Assembly: GCF_002013915.1 (NCBI RefSeq)
Contig: NZ_MBTF01000037.1
Coordinates: 186,001-250,000 of the forward strand
From: Mucilaginibacter pedocola
GTDB lineage: Bacteria > Bacteroidota > Bacteroidia > Sphingobacteriales > Sphingobacteriaceae
DNA: 64,000 bases
Direction: 5' to 3'
Below the pieces are notes generated by a model. That model was not told the origin of the DNA and did no database searches. It saw nothing but the letters and a program-made list of their open reading frames with translations. This document shows, piece after piece, positions 7,809 to 16,596 of the stretch. The stretch's first letter is position 1; each line of letters starts with the position of its first letter. The position numbers were made by a program, and so were the translations under genes.

Positions 7809-10274
7809 ATGAAAAATAATGCTCAATCGGCCAATGCTGCCAATCCGTTCGAGGGCACAACGTCTAAAAGTGCGTTTGGCGCAATAGCTTTCAGGTATTT
7901 GCCATTTTGGCCCATATTTGTGTTCACTATTGTAGTGTCGCTTACCATAAGCTATTTCTACATACATTATCAAACACCAATTTACGAGGCTAATACCACT
8001 ATTTTACTTAAAGATTCGCGTACCAACGACAATACCAACGTATTAGAAGCGTTGGGCCTTTCTAAAAGTGCCAAAACGGTAGAAAACGAGATAGAGGTGC
8101 TAAAATCGCGCGTGCTGATGGAGCAGGTAGTACGCGATCTTGGGCTTTATGCCATGATTTATAACAAGGGTGCCCTGCGCGATATACTAATTTACCCTAC
8201 CCCGGTAAAATTTGTTGCTCTAAACCCTGCCGAGATCAAAAACTCGCCCGATCTGCCTATTTCTTTTGAGTACGTGCCCACAAAAAACTATGTGATCATT
8301 TCGGGTAAGCAGTACCCTTTAGGCTCGCCTGTACGCACTCCTTATGGCGATTTCATTATCAACCCCGTAAAAACGGATAAGCCGGTTACAGCCCAAAGTT
8401 TTAAAGGCGAGTATTACCTGCGCGTTCGCAGTGTTAAAACTGCCGCTAAATTTACGCTTAGTGCATTGGCAGTTACGCCGGCCGTAAGGTCGTCGTCGCT
8501 CATTCAATTAAAAATGATTGACGAAGTGCCTATCAGGGCAGAGGATATACTTAACGACCTGGTAGCTGTATACAACAACAGCGGCATACAAGAGAAAAAC
8601 CAAACCGCCGAAAATACACTGGCTTTTATAAATGAGCGTTTGGTTTTGGTAACCAAAGAGCTATCGGGCGTTGAAACCGAGTTGCAGGATTACAGAGAAA
8701 CACAAGGCATAGTTGACCTTTCTACCGAAGGGCGTAACTACATTGATAATGCCAGGCAAAATACCATACAGCTTGCGCAAATACAGGTACAGCTGGATGT
8801 ACTCGATCAAATTGAGAAATACATTGTTAAAAAGGGCAACAAATCGGGCCTGGTACCATCAACCCTGGGCATAACCGACCCTATATTGCTGCAATTGTTA
8901 GAGAAGCTTTACGCGGCCGAACTGGAGTTAGCCAATTTGAGGCAAACATCGGGCGAAAACTCGCCGCCGGTAGCTGCTGTGCAAGAGCAGATCAATCAAA
9001 TTAAACCGGGCTTGCTCGAAAACTTACACGCCTTAAGGCAAAACTTGCTTACTACACAAACCACCTTACGGTCTGAGGGCAGTTTTAACTCTACACGTTT
9101 GCGTGGTGTGCCTCAAAAAGAGCGTAAGTTTTTAGAGATAAGCCGCCAGCAAGCTATCAAAAACAATATTTATACCTTGTTGCTTACCAAGCGCGAGGAG
9201 GTTGCCCTATCGCGCGCCGCCGCCGTGGCCGATAGCCGTATAATCAACTATGCCGAAAGCAAAGGTACCCCGGTTAAACCTATACCATTAAACATTTACT
9301 TGGTTGGCCTTACCGTAGGCGTTATCATCGGTATCATCTTCGTGTTGTTGCGCGAGCAATATAACCAGGAAGTATTGTTCCGTTCGGAAATTGAGCGCAA
9401 GACCGATGCTACTGTACTGGCCGAGATATTGCACGACGATAGCGGCGAAACACTGGTTATTAAAGACGGCAGCCGAACGGTAATTGCCGAGCAGTTCCGC
9501 GCACTGCGTACATCGCTAAACTTTATAGGAATAGCCGACGAGAAGAAAACTATATTGGTAACTTCATCTATCTCGGGCGAGGGCAAAAGCTTCACGGCCA
9601 TAAACCTTGCGGTAAGCTTGGCCCTAACCGGAAAACGCGTAGCCATTCTCGAGTTCGACTTGCGTAAGCCTAAGATCAGTAAGATGATGGAGATTCCGCA
9701 GGAACCGGGTATTAGTAACTACATGGCAGGGCTGGCTACTTACGAAGATATAAGCCTTTCTATGGCCGACAGGAATATCCCCGGGTTGGTTATTTTGCCT
9801 GCGGGTACTATTCCGCCAAACCCCACAGAGTTGATGCTGAACGGCAGGCTTGATGTGCTGATGGCTAAACTGAACGAGGATTTTGATTACATACTTATCG
9901 ACTCGCCGCCAATTGGTTTGGTTACCGATGCTAAAATATTGAACAAGTATGTAAACGCCAGCTTGTATATGGTAAGGCATAAGTATACGCCTAAGTATTA
10001 CCTCAACCTGATAGACCATATACAAAGCAACAACGAGCTAAGCAATGTTAACATCATTTTCAACGGCTTAAAACTGCGTGGTATACTGGGCCGCTATGGC
10101 CAGGGCTATGGTGCCGGCTATGGCTATGGCTACGGCTACGGGTATGGTTACGGCTATGGCTACGGTTACGGCTACGGTTATGGTTACACCCAGGAAGATG
10201 ATAACAAACCGCGCGGCTTAAAAGGCTTATTTGCTGCTATATTTAGAAAACCTGCCAAAAAAGGCAAAAAATAA
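7809..10274 (+). CDS. Wzc-like polysaccharide copolymerase and BY-kinase (copy 1)
   Basis: An 821-residue inner-membrane tyrosine autokinase. The Wzz domain is bracketed by a first helix at about residues 30-53 and a second at about 495-514, with a coiled-coil periplasmic region between. The cytoplasmic kinase has Walker A (SSISGEGKS, near 588-596), Walker A' (ILEFDLRKPK) and Walker B (YILIDSPP). The usual tyrosine-rich tail is here a run of twelve Gly-Tyr pairs (about residues 770-793), followed by a basic end. Phosphorylation of that tail controls oligomerisation and chain length in known Wzc proteins. It lies directly downstream of wza. Confidence 0.93.
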   Translation: MKNNAQSANAANPFEGTTSKSAFGAIAFRYLPFWPIFVFTIVVSLTISYFYIHYQTPIYEANTTILLKDSRTNDNTNVLEALGLSKSAKTVENEIEVLKSRVLMEQVVRDLGLYAMIYNKGALRDILIYPTPVKFVALNPAEIKNSPDLPISFEYVPTKNYVIISGKQYPLGSPVRTPYGDFIINPVKTDKPVTAQSFKGEYYLRVRSVKTAAKFTLSALAVTPAVRSSSLIQLKMIDEVPIRAEDILNDLVAVYNNSGIQEKNQTAENTLAFINERLVLVTKELSGVETELQDYRETQGIVDLSTEGRNYIDNARQNTIQLAQIQVQLDVLDQIEKYIVKKGNKSGLVPSTLGITDPILLQLLEKLYAAELELANLRQTSGENSPPVAAVQEQINQIKPGLLENLHALRQNLLTTQTTLRSEGSFNSTRLRGVPQKERKFLEISRQQAIKNNIYTLLLTKREEVALSRAAAVADSRIINYAESKGTPVKPIPLNIYLVGLTVGVIIGIIFVLLREQYNQEVLFRSEIERKTDATVLAEILHDDSGETLVIKDGSRTVIAEQFRALRTSLNFIGIADEKKTILVTSSISGEGKSFTAINLAVSLALTGKRVAILEFDLRKPKISKMMEIPQEPGISNYMAGLATYEDISLSMADRNIPGLVILPAGTIPPNPTELMLNGRLDVLMAKLNEDFDYILIDSPPIGLVTDAKILNKYVNASLYMVRHKYTPKYYLNLIDHIQSNNELSNVNIIFNGLKLRGILGRYGQGYGAGYGYGYGYGYGYGYGYGYGYGYGYTQEDDNKPRGLKGLFAAIFRKPAKKGKK
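10116..10187 (+). repeat. Hexanucleotide tandem repeat encoding (Gly-Tyr)12
   Basis: Twelve consecutive GGN-TAY codon pairs, with one more Gly-Tyr just before (Gln-Gly-Tyr-Gly-Ala). Codons vary (GGC, GGT, GGG; TAT, TAC) without a fixed order, so the repeat is kept at the protein level, although it is still tandem enough to recombine in units of 6 bp without changing frame. Confidence 0.9.
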
Positions 10275-10326
10275 AAAGCGCTGCAAACGCTTGCCTGCCG
10301 GGCGCAGGCTGAATAAAAGATAACAA

Positions 10327-11217
10327 ATGGTGATAGACCCAAGTACTTCAAACCAGGAGTGGGATTTAGAAATTAAGCCTCACGATTCTGTTTTAAACCT
10401 CCACTTAAAAGATGTTTGGAACTACCGCGACCTGCTTTGGCTTTTGGTACGCCGCGATTTTGTATCGTTTTACAAACAAACCGTATTGGGGCCGCTGTGG
10501 TTTTTTATACAGCCTATTTTTACCACTATAGTTTTCACGTTCGTATTTGGCGGGCTGGCCAAAATAGGCACCAGCCATGTGCCGCATGCACTGTTTTATA
10601 TGGCCGGCACAATTGCCTGGAACTACTTTGCAGATTGCCTTACCAAAACATCAACGGTGTTTAAGGATAATGCCAACATCTTCGGCAAGGTTTATTTCCC
10701 AAGGTTGATTATGCCATTGAGCATTGTGTTCTCTAACCTGGTGAAGTTTGGTGTGCAGTTTTTGCTGTTCCTTATTGTGTTTTTCTATTTTCTGTTTAAA
10801 TACCATTATGCGCCTGCCGAACTTAATGGCGATAAGGTAGAGCCCAACTTGTTTTTACTGCTGTTCCCGGTGCTTATTGCATTAATGGCTATACTGGGCT
10901 TGGGGCTTGGGCTTATTATTACCGCCCTTACCACCAAATACCGCGACCTTGCTTTTGTGGTAACCTTCGGTATGCAATTAATGATGTATGCCACGCCGGT
11001 AATTTACCCGCTATCGGAAGCATCAGAAAAATACCGCCCATTTATAAAAGCAAACCCTATGACGGGGCTTATAGAAACCTTCAGGTATGGCTTTACAGGT
11101 GGGGGGCAGTTCTACCTCGATTCGTTTTTGTATAGCGTTGTTGCTTGTTTTGTGCTGTTTTTCCTGGGGCTGGTGATATTTAACAAGGTAGAAAAAGATT
11201 TTGTTGATACCGTTTAA
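10327..11217 (+). CDS. ABC-2 type polysaccharide export permease (Wzm-like)
   Basis: A 296-residue integral membrane protein with about six hydrophobic helices. The N-terminal WNYRDLLWLLVRRDFVSFYKQTVLGPLWFFIQP is the classic cytosolic gate-helix region of Wzm/TagG/KpsM-type permeases. It forms a dimer that moves undecaprenyl-linked polysaccharide across the inner membrane using the ATPase encoded 8 nt downstream. A 6-bp stem (10293-10309) lies in the short gap after wzc but lacks a T-run, so it is not a convincing terminator. Confidence 0.93.
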   Translation: MVIDPSTSNQEWDLEIKPHDSVLNLHLKDVWNYRDLLWLLVRRDFVSFYKQTVLGPLWFFIQPIFTTIVFTFVFGGLAKIGTSHVPHALFYMAGTIAWNYFADCLTKTSTVFKDNANIFGKVYFPRLIMPLSIVFSNLVKFGVQFLLFLIVFFYFLFKYHYAPAELNGDKVEPNLFLLLFPVLIALMAILGLGLGLIITALTTKYRDLAFVVTFGMQLMMYATPVIYPLSEASEKYRPFIKANPMTGLIETFRYGFTGGGQFYLDSFLYSVVACFVLFFLGLVIFNKVEKDFVDTV

Positions 11218-11225
11218 TTTAGGCC

Positions 11226-12536
11226 ATGGGTGATATTGCTATAAAAGTTGAAAATTTATCTAAAGCATATCAGCTGGGTGATTTTGGCACCGGCACACTT
11301 AGCCGCGATATTGAGCGTAAATGGGCCTTGCTGAGAGGCAAAGAAGACCCCTTTTTAACCGTTGGCGAAACTAACGACCGCGCTACCGCCGGCACCAGCG
11401 ATATAGTTTGGAGCCTGAAGGATATAAACTTTGATATACAAAAAGGCGACGCCGTAGGCGTAATTGGCCGTAATGGAGCAGGCAAAAGCACGCTGCTTAA
11501 AGTGCTTAGCCGCGTAACAGTGCCCACCAGGGGCTCGGTTAAAATTATGGGCAGGGTAGCCAGCTTACTTGAGGTAGGTACCGGTTTCCACCCCGAGCTT
11601 ACCGGCCGCGAAAATATTTTTTTGAACGGTGCCATATTGGGCATGCGCAAGCACGAAATAAAAAAGCACTTTGATGCCATTGTTGATTTTGCCGGGGTTG
11701 AACGATATATTGATACGCCCGTAAAGCGCTATAGCAGTGGTATGTATGTAAGGCTTGCATTTGCCGTAGCAGCCCACTTGGAAAGTGAGATACTGATTGT
11801 AGACGAGGTATTGGCCGTTGGCGATGCTGAGTTTCAGAAAAAGTGCCTGGGTAAAATGGGCGAGGTGAGCAAAGGCGAAGGCCGTACCGTGCTGTTTGTA
11901 AGCCACAATATGGCTGCTATAAGCAACCTGTGCTCTAAATCAATTTTGCTGAAGCACGGCCAACTGCAAACCCTGGATTTTACGCATACTGTTATTGATA
12001 AGTATATCCGCACGGGCGAGAATAGCGATGGCCAGGTAAATAAGGATGATATTATAGTAAAGCAGCATTCAACAAAGGCAGGCTTTCACGCGCTAAGGCT
12101 GTTATCACCTGCAAAGGGTATCACAGCTGATTTCGGTATAAACGAAGATGTTATTGTTGAAATTGAGTACGATGTATACCACGATGGTGCTATAGTACAG
12201 CCCAGCATCCACTTGCTGGATACCTTAGACACTGTTATTTTTGCAACCTTTAGCGCTCCCTCGGCATCATCTACTGTCGATCAGTTTTATAAAGTTCCGC
12301 TGCAAAAGGGTAGGTACAAATCTACCTGTGTAATTCCGGGGAATTACTTAAACGACAAAAATTACAAAATAAACGCCTTCCTTGTGCCCGAGGGAGATAT
12401 GGCAAACATGGCCATTGCCGAAAACGTACTTGCATTTACCGTAATAGAAACCGGTAATATGCGCAAAGAGTATACCGGCGAATGGTGGGGAGTAGTAAGG
12501 CCAAAACTGGCCTGGCAAACCGAGCAGGTGCTTTAA
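11226..12536 (+). CDS. ABC polysaccharide export ATPase with C-terminal carbohydrate-binding domain (Wzt-like)
   Basis: 436 residues. The nucleotide-binding domain (about 1-245) shows Walker A GRNGAGKST (81-89), signature YSSGM (169-173) and Walker B ILIVDE (189-194), with the long insertion before Walker A typical of polysaccharide exporters. Residues about 260-436 form an extra beta-rich domain like the Wzt C-terminal module, which in O-antigen systems recognises the finished chain end. Its presence suggests substrate-selective export with capped chains. It pairs with the permease just upstream. Confidence 0.92.
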   Translation: MGDIAIKVENLSKAYQLGDFGTGTLSRDIERKWALLRGKEDPFLTVGETNDRATAGTSDIVWSLKDINFDIQKGDAVGVIGRNGAGKSTLLKVLSRVTVPTRGSVKIMGRVASLLEVGTGFHPELTGRENIFLNGAILGMRKHEIKKHFDAIVDFAGVERYIDTPVKRYSSGMYVRLAFAVAAHLESEILIVDEVLAVGDAEFQKKCLGKMGEVSKGEGRTVLFVSHNMAAISNLCSKSILLKHGQLQTLDFTHTVIDKYIRTGENSDGQVNKDDIIVKQHSTKAGFHALRLLSPAKGITADFGINEDVIVEIEYDVYHDGAIVQPSIHLLDTLDTVIFATFSAPSASSTVDQFYKVPLQKGRYKSTCVIPGNYLNDKNYKINAFLVPEGDMANMAIAENVLAFTVIETGNMRKEYTGEWWGVVRPKLAWQTEQVL

Positions 12537-12585
12537 CGCACCTTATTTAACACTCAGCCTTTAAAGCACAGTAATAACTTGTGTT

Positions 12586-13563
12586 ATGAAATTAGATATT
12601 TTTATAATAACATATAACAGGAGTGCCTTATTAAAGCAAACACTTGGTGTTTTTAGTAAATCGGTTTTTGCCAATTTTCCTATAAAGGTACTTAACAACC
12701 GTTCTACCGAAGATACCCTGCAGGTAGCGCAAAGTTTTGTGCCTGCAATGCCCAACCTGCAAATTATTACGAACAAGGTAAACATAGGCGGCGATGCCAA
12801 TATACTGCGCGCAATAGAACTTAGCGATGGCGAATACACCTGGGTGGTTTGCGACGATGATGATATTAACCTCGAAGCACTGAACGCGCTCGCAGATATT
12901 ATGGATAACACCACTGCCGATTTGATACATGTAGGTGCCCATAAATACAATTGGGAAAAATTTGCAGGCAAGCTTGATACGCCGCGCAACCTGGTGGCTG
13001 CGGGGTATCCTTATTTTAAGTTTGCCAGTTTTATACCCTGTACTATTTTTAAAACGGCTGCGTTCCGTGGGGCTGTTTTAATTGCCGGGTACCGAAATAT
13101 TGTTAACTCGTACCCGCACATGCCTTGTTTTTTCAATGCTTTGGAAGATGATAAGCTGCTTTACATTGTTCCGAAACAGGTTGTAACCGCAAGCGAGGGG
13201 AGCCTTAACTACAGTGCCGATGCATTGCATTATTGGTGGTTGAATACTTGTAAACTGCTGAAGGATAAGGCTGAGGTGCGCCTGGCTTTTTTAGACCAGT
13301 TCAGGAATATACATGCTGAGGACAGGGGCGACGGGCACGGCCTTATTATGCTGAAGATATTGATTGTAAAAGAACCAAAAGGGGGCAATGCTCACCGGTT
13401 TTTAGATACCTATTTTACAAGTGCCGACAAGGCCTTTATCCGAAAACGTATAGTGTCTGATTGGATATATTATAACATAACTAATCCCTTACGTGCGATA
13501 AAAAAGAGTTTAACAAATACTGCGGGAAAAACAGCGCCGGCAGGTAAAAGCAATATGGTGTAA
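12586..13563 (+). CDS. Family 2 glycosyltransferase
   Basis: A 325-residue GT-A enzyme. DIFIITYNRSALLKQTLG opens the nucleotide-binding fold and WVVCDDDDIN (about residues 86-95) provides the acidic metal-binding motif. No membrane helix is apparent, so it acts at the cytoplasmic face of the inner membrane. Its stop is one base before the next glycosyltransferase start, so the two are likely translationally coupled. Donor and acceptor cannot be assigned. Confidence 0.85.
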   Translation: MKLDIFIITYNRSALLKQTLGVFSKSVFANFPIKVLNNRSTEDTLQVAQSFVPAMPNLQIITNKVNIGGDANILRAIELSDGEYTWVVCDDDDINLEALNALADIMDNTTADLIHVGAHKYNWEKFAGKLDTPRNLVAAGYPYFKFASFIPCTIFKTAAFRGAVLIAGYRNIVNSYPHMPCFFNALEDDKLLYIVPKQVVTASEGSLNYSADALHYWWLNTCKLLKDKAEVRLAFLDQFRNIHAEDRGDGHGLIMLKILIVKEPKGGNAHRFLDTYFTSADKAFIRKRIVSDWIYYNITNPLRAIKKSLTNTAGKTAPAGKSNMV

Positions 13564-13564
13564 T

Positions 13565-14524
13565 ATGCCACAGGTATCAGTAATAATCCCCAATTACAAC
13601 CATGCGCCTTACCTTAAGCAAAGGATTAATTCGGTATTGCAGCAAACTTACCGCGATTTTGAGCTGATAATCCTGGATGATTGCTCGCCCGATAACAGCC
13701 GCGACGTAATTGAACAATACCGGGGGCATGAGCGGGTAAGCCACATTGTGTATAATGAAACCAATGGCGGTACTACCTTTAAACAATGGAAAAAGGGGAT
13801 AGAGTTAGCCGCCGGCCAATACATTTGGATAGCCGAGAGCGACGATTGGTGCGAGCCAACGCTGTTGGAAACCCTGATGACGGGCTTGCTTAACAACCCG
13901 GCTTGTGTTATTGCATATGCGCAAACCTATGTGGTGCGTGGTAATAGTATCGAAAAGGTATCAACCCACCACACCCTGAGCGAATATGTACCGGGGAAGG
14001 AATATATACTAAACTACCTGGTGGAGGAATGCACCATTTGGAACGCCAGCATGGCTGTTTTTAAAAAGGAGAACTACTTTAACACCTCGCAGGAGTTTAC
14101 TACTTATAAAATGAGTGGCGATTGGCTTTGGTACATCGAGATGGCCAAACAGGGCGATGTATTTATTTCGGGCCGGGTGCTAAACTATTTCCGCAACCAT
14201 GATAAGGATGTAAGCGGAAAAATGTACCGCTCGGGCAGTAGTTATAAAGAGGAAATAAGGATATTGCACCATCTTAAGGACGATGGGCTGATAAGCATGG
14301 AATTGTTTAAAACAATGTTGCTTACCAAGTACATCAGGTCGTGTGTATCGAGGTACAAGTTCGACCCTAATTTGGTGAAGGAGGTGAACGAGGCTTTTTA
14401 CCACGGGCAATCGTACCGCAGGTTTTTGCGGTATAATGCATGGTTGTTTTTAATGCGTGCGCGCATAATACGCCGCATGAGCGAGATAATAAAGGCTAAG
14501 GATATTTATCGTTTAAAAAATTAA
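13565..14524 (+). CDS. Family 2 glycosyltransferase
   Basis: A 319-residue GT2 enzyme with a textbook start (VSVIIPNYNHAPYLKQRINS, then VLQQTYRDFELIILDDCSPDNS) and the metal motif in WIAESDDW. It is the second of four tightly packed genes (12586-15380 and onward). It probably adds one sugar to the lipid-linked repeat; specificity is unknown. Confidence 0.9.
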   Translation: MPQVSVIIPNYNHAPYLKQRINSVLQQTYRDFELIILDDCSPDNSRDVIEQYRGHERVSHIVYNETNGGTTFKQWKKGIELAAGQYIWIAESDDWCEPTLLETLMTGLLNNPACVIAYAQTYVVRGNSIEKVSTHHTLSEYVPGKEYILNYLVEECTIWNASMAVFKKENYFNTSQEFTTYKMSGDWLWYIEMAKQGDVFISGRVLNYFRNHDKDVSGKMYRSGSSYKEEIRILHHLKDDGLISMELFKTMLLTKYIRSCVSRYKFDPNLVKEVNEAFYHGQSYRRFLRYNAWLFLMRARIIRRMSEIIKAKDIYRLKN

Positions 14525-14525
14525 T

Positions 14526-15380
14526 ATGCCCGGGCTAACCAAAATGTGTGTGATAATACCGGTACATAAACCGGCGTTAGCGCCCGACGAAGCAATTGCG
14601 CTACGGGCCTGCCAAACACATTTGGGCGGTTACGGTTGTTATTTGGTACATCCGCTGGGGATGGATACTTCGGCTTATACATCCGTTTATCCCGGCCTGC
14701 AACTGATGCCTGTAAATACGCAATGGCTGGCATCCATAGAAAATTATAATAAAATGAAAGTGAGTATAGGTTTTTACCAATTGTTTGCTGAGTATGAGTA
14801 TATGCTCACCTACGAGTTGGATGCCTATATTTTCAGTGATCGTTTGCAAGATGCAGGCGCCTTTGCCTTCGATTATATTGGTGCGCCATTTTTTGAAGGC
14901 TACTGGGCGGCAAAACCCGGCGCAGCTTTTATTCCCGGTGGTAATTCGGGCTTCTCGGTGCGTAACATTCAATCGTGCATAAAGGCTTTAAATTCGTTAA
15001 AAAAATACCGACTGCATTGGCTGCTGTATAAAACTTTGCTGCGTTGGTCATCAAGGCTTAAAAACAACGTTAACCAATGGACAAAGGGCAAGTACGAGGT
15101 TTTTGTAACCGGGCGCTTTGCTTTTGCTTTCGATAATTTCCATCTCAATGAAGATGTTATTTGGTCGGAAGTGGTGCCACAACTATTCCCATGGTTTCGT
15201 GTTGCCGACCCGATGAGCGCCCTGCGTTTTAGTTTTGAATATAACCTGGACGAATCGCTTCGGTTGAACGGTGGTAAACTGCCTCTGGGCTGCCATGCCT
15301 GGGCAAAGCACTTGCCGTTTTGGGGAAAATACATCGATACCACAAACTTAACACGAAAGGAGCAAGCCAATGAAGTTTGA
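14526..15380 (+). CDS. DUF5672 domain protein, probable glycosyltransferase
   Basis: 284 residues. The sequence CVIIPVHKP near the start, YELDAYIFSD (acidic motif, about residues 97-106), DYIGAPFFEGYW and GGNSGFSVRN are the hallmarks of DUF5672, a family of unproven activity found next to glycosyltransferases in bacteria and fungi. The GT-A-like layout makes a sugar transferase the likeliest role. The start codon sits one base after the preceding stop, and the 3' end overlaps the next gene by 11 bp, so it belongs to the same operon. Confidence 0.75.
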   Translation: MPGLTKMCVIIPVHKPALAPDEAIALRACQTHLGGYGCYLVHPLGMDTSAYTSVYPGLQLMPVNTQWLASIENYNKMKVSIGFYQLFAEYEYMLTYELDAYIFSDRLQDAGAFAFDYIGAPFFEGYWAAKPGAAFIPGGNSGFSVRNIQSCIKALNSLKKYRLHWLLYKTLLRWSSRLKNNVNQWTKGKYEVFVTGRFAFAFDNFHLNEDVIWSEVVPQLFPWFRVADPMSALRFSFEYNLDESLRLNGGKLPLGCHAWAKHLPFWGKYIDTTNLTRKEQANEV

Positions 15381-16542
15381 CCTGTACCTTTCCGAAATGT
15401 CGGTATCTGATAAACATGGCGGCGGTTTAACGCTCCAGCGCATATTGGGCGACGACCTAAACAGCATCGAAAAATTTGTGCACGTAAACCGTTTCGCTGC
15501 AGATTATAATGTGAAGGGCGATTTTGCCGGCCGTGCTATGGACTTGTTTTCGATATGGGAAACCGACTTGCTGCGCACGCTTATTGGCCGTTCGCGGGCA
15601 TCGCGCATGAGCAAAAGGCTCCCTATGATAAAAATGCACGCTAACCGGGCGGCTAAAAAAATAGCAGCAACCTTTGCCGGCAAACAGGAATTAACAGCTT
15701 TAGTATGCCCACAGGGAGCGAATGCCATTTTTACATTGGAGGCCTTAAAGAAATTGAAGCCTGTAAAATATATTACCTGGGTAATGGACGACCACTTGGT
15801 GCGCTACCAAAACGATGCCTGGCAATACCCTGATGGTACCGAAGAGGTATTTGCAAACCACTTGCGGCAGGCTGCTCACGTGTTTGTAATAAGTCCCGAT
15901 ATGCAGGCTTTTTACAAAGAGCGCTTTAGTGTAGAGTCGACGGTTTTATTTGGCTCATCGGGCGCTGCTGCTAATACATTGGTGCAAAATGGCTCTGTAG
16001 CCGGTAAATTAAAAATAGGCTATTTTGGTGCAGTGGCGGCATGGCAAAAAGATGCATTGGCCGCTGTTGGCGCAGCCTTAAAGGGTACGGATGTGCAGTT
16101 GGATATTTATTCGGGAATTAATAAGCTGCCGCCGGAATTGGATGCAGAGGGTGTTAATTTTAGAGGGAGCGTACCTCCTGCACAGGTGCTTACGCAAATG
16201 CAGAATTATGATGCCGTGCTTATACCGATTAGTTTCCAGCAAAAATTGCGTAACATGTCGCAGTTTAATATCGCTACAAAAATGAGCGAATATTTGGCTT
16301 GCGGCCTGCCTATTTTAGCCGTAGGCCCGCCTTATGCCGCCATGATAAATTACCTGGGTAATAACAAAGCGGCAGTAACCGTTGCATCGGCCTCAGAAGC
16401 TGATATCCGCGCCGGGTTTGCCCAATTGCGCAATGCGGAGCACACAGCAAAACTTTTAAAAAATGCTCAAAAATTGGTGGAGGATGAAGTAGGTACCGCG
16501 CCTATGCACAAAGTGTGGCAGTCGGTAGCGGCGAAATGGTGA
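15370..16542 (+). CDS. Glycosyltransferase, GT4/GT-B-like
   Basis: 390 residues of two-domain GT-B appearance: an N-terminal half beginning MKFDLYLSEMSVSDKHGGGLTLQ, a linker, and a C-terminal Rossmann half with LKIGYFGAVAAWQKDAL and the donor-site segment EYLACGLPILAVGPPYA. No membrane helix is seen. The start overlaps the DUF5672 gene by 11 bp. The donor is unknown. Confidence 0.75.
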   Translation: MKFDLYLSEMSVSDKHGGGLTLQRILGDDLNSIEKFVHVNRFAADYNVKGDFAGRAMDLFSIWETDLLRTLIGRSRASRMSKRLPMIKMHANRAAKKIAATFAGKQELTALVCPQGANAIFTLEALKKLKPVKYITWVMDDHLVRYQNDAWQYPDGTEEVFANHLRQAAHVFVISPDMQAFYKERFSVESTVLFGSSGAAANTLVQNGSVAGKLKIGYFGAVAAWQKDALAAVGAALKGTDVQLDIYSGINKLPPELDAEGVNFRGSVPPAQVLTQMQNYDAVLIPISFQQKLRNMSQFNIATKMSEYLACGLPILAVGPPYAAMINYLGNNKAAVTVASASEADIRAGFAQLRNAEHTAKLLKNAQKLVEDEVGTAPMHKVWQSVAAKW

Positions 16543-16596
16543 GCCCAAAAACAAGATAAAAAAATACAACATACATAACCTTTGCTTAAACGTACT

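Noticed and set aside
10293..10309. Terminator between wzc copy 1 and the ABC permease gene
   Set aside because: The stem is 6 bp and no T-run follows.
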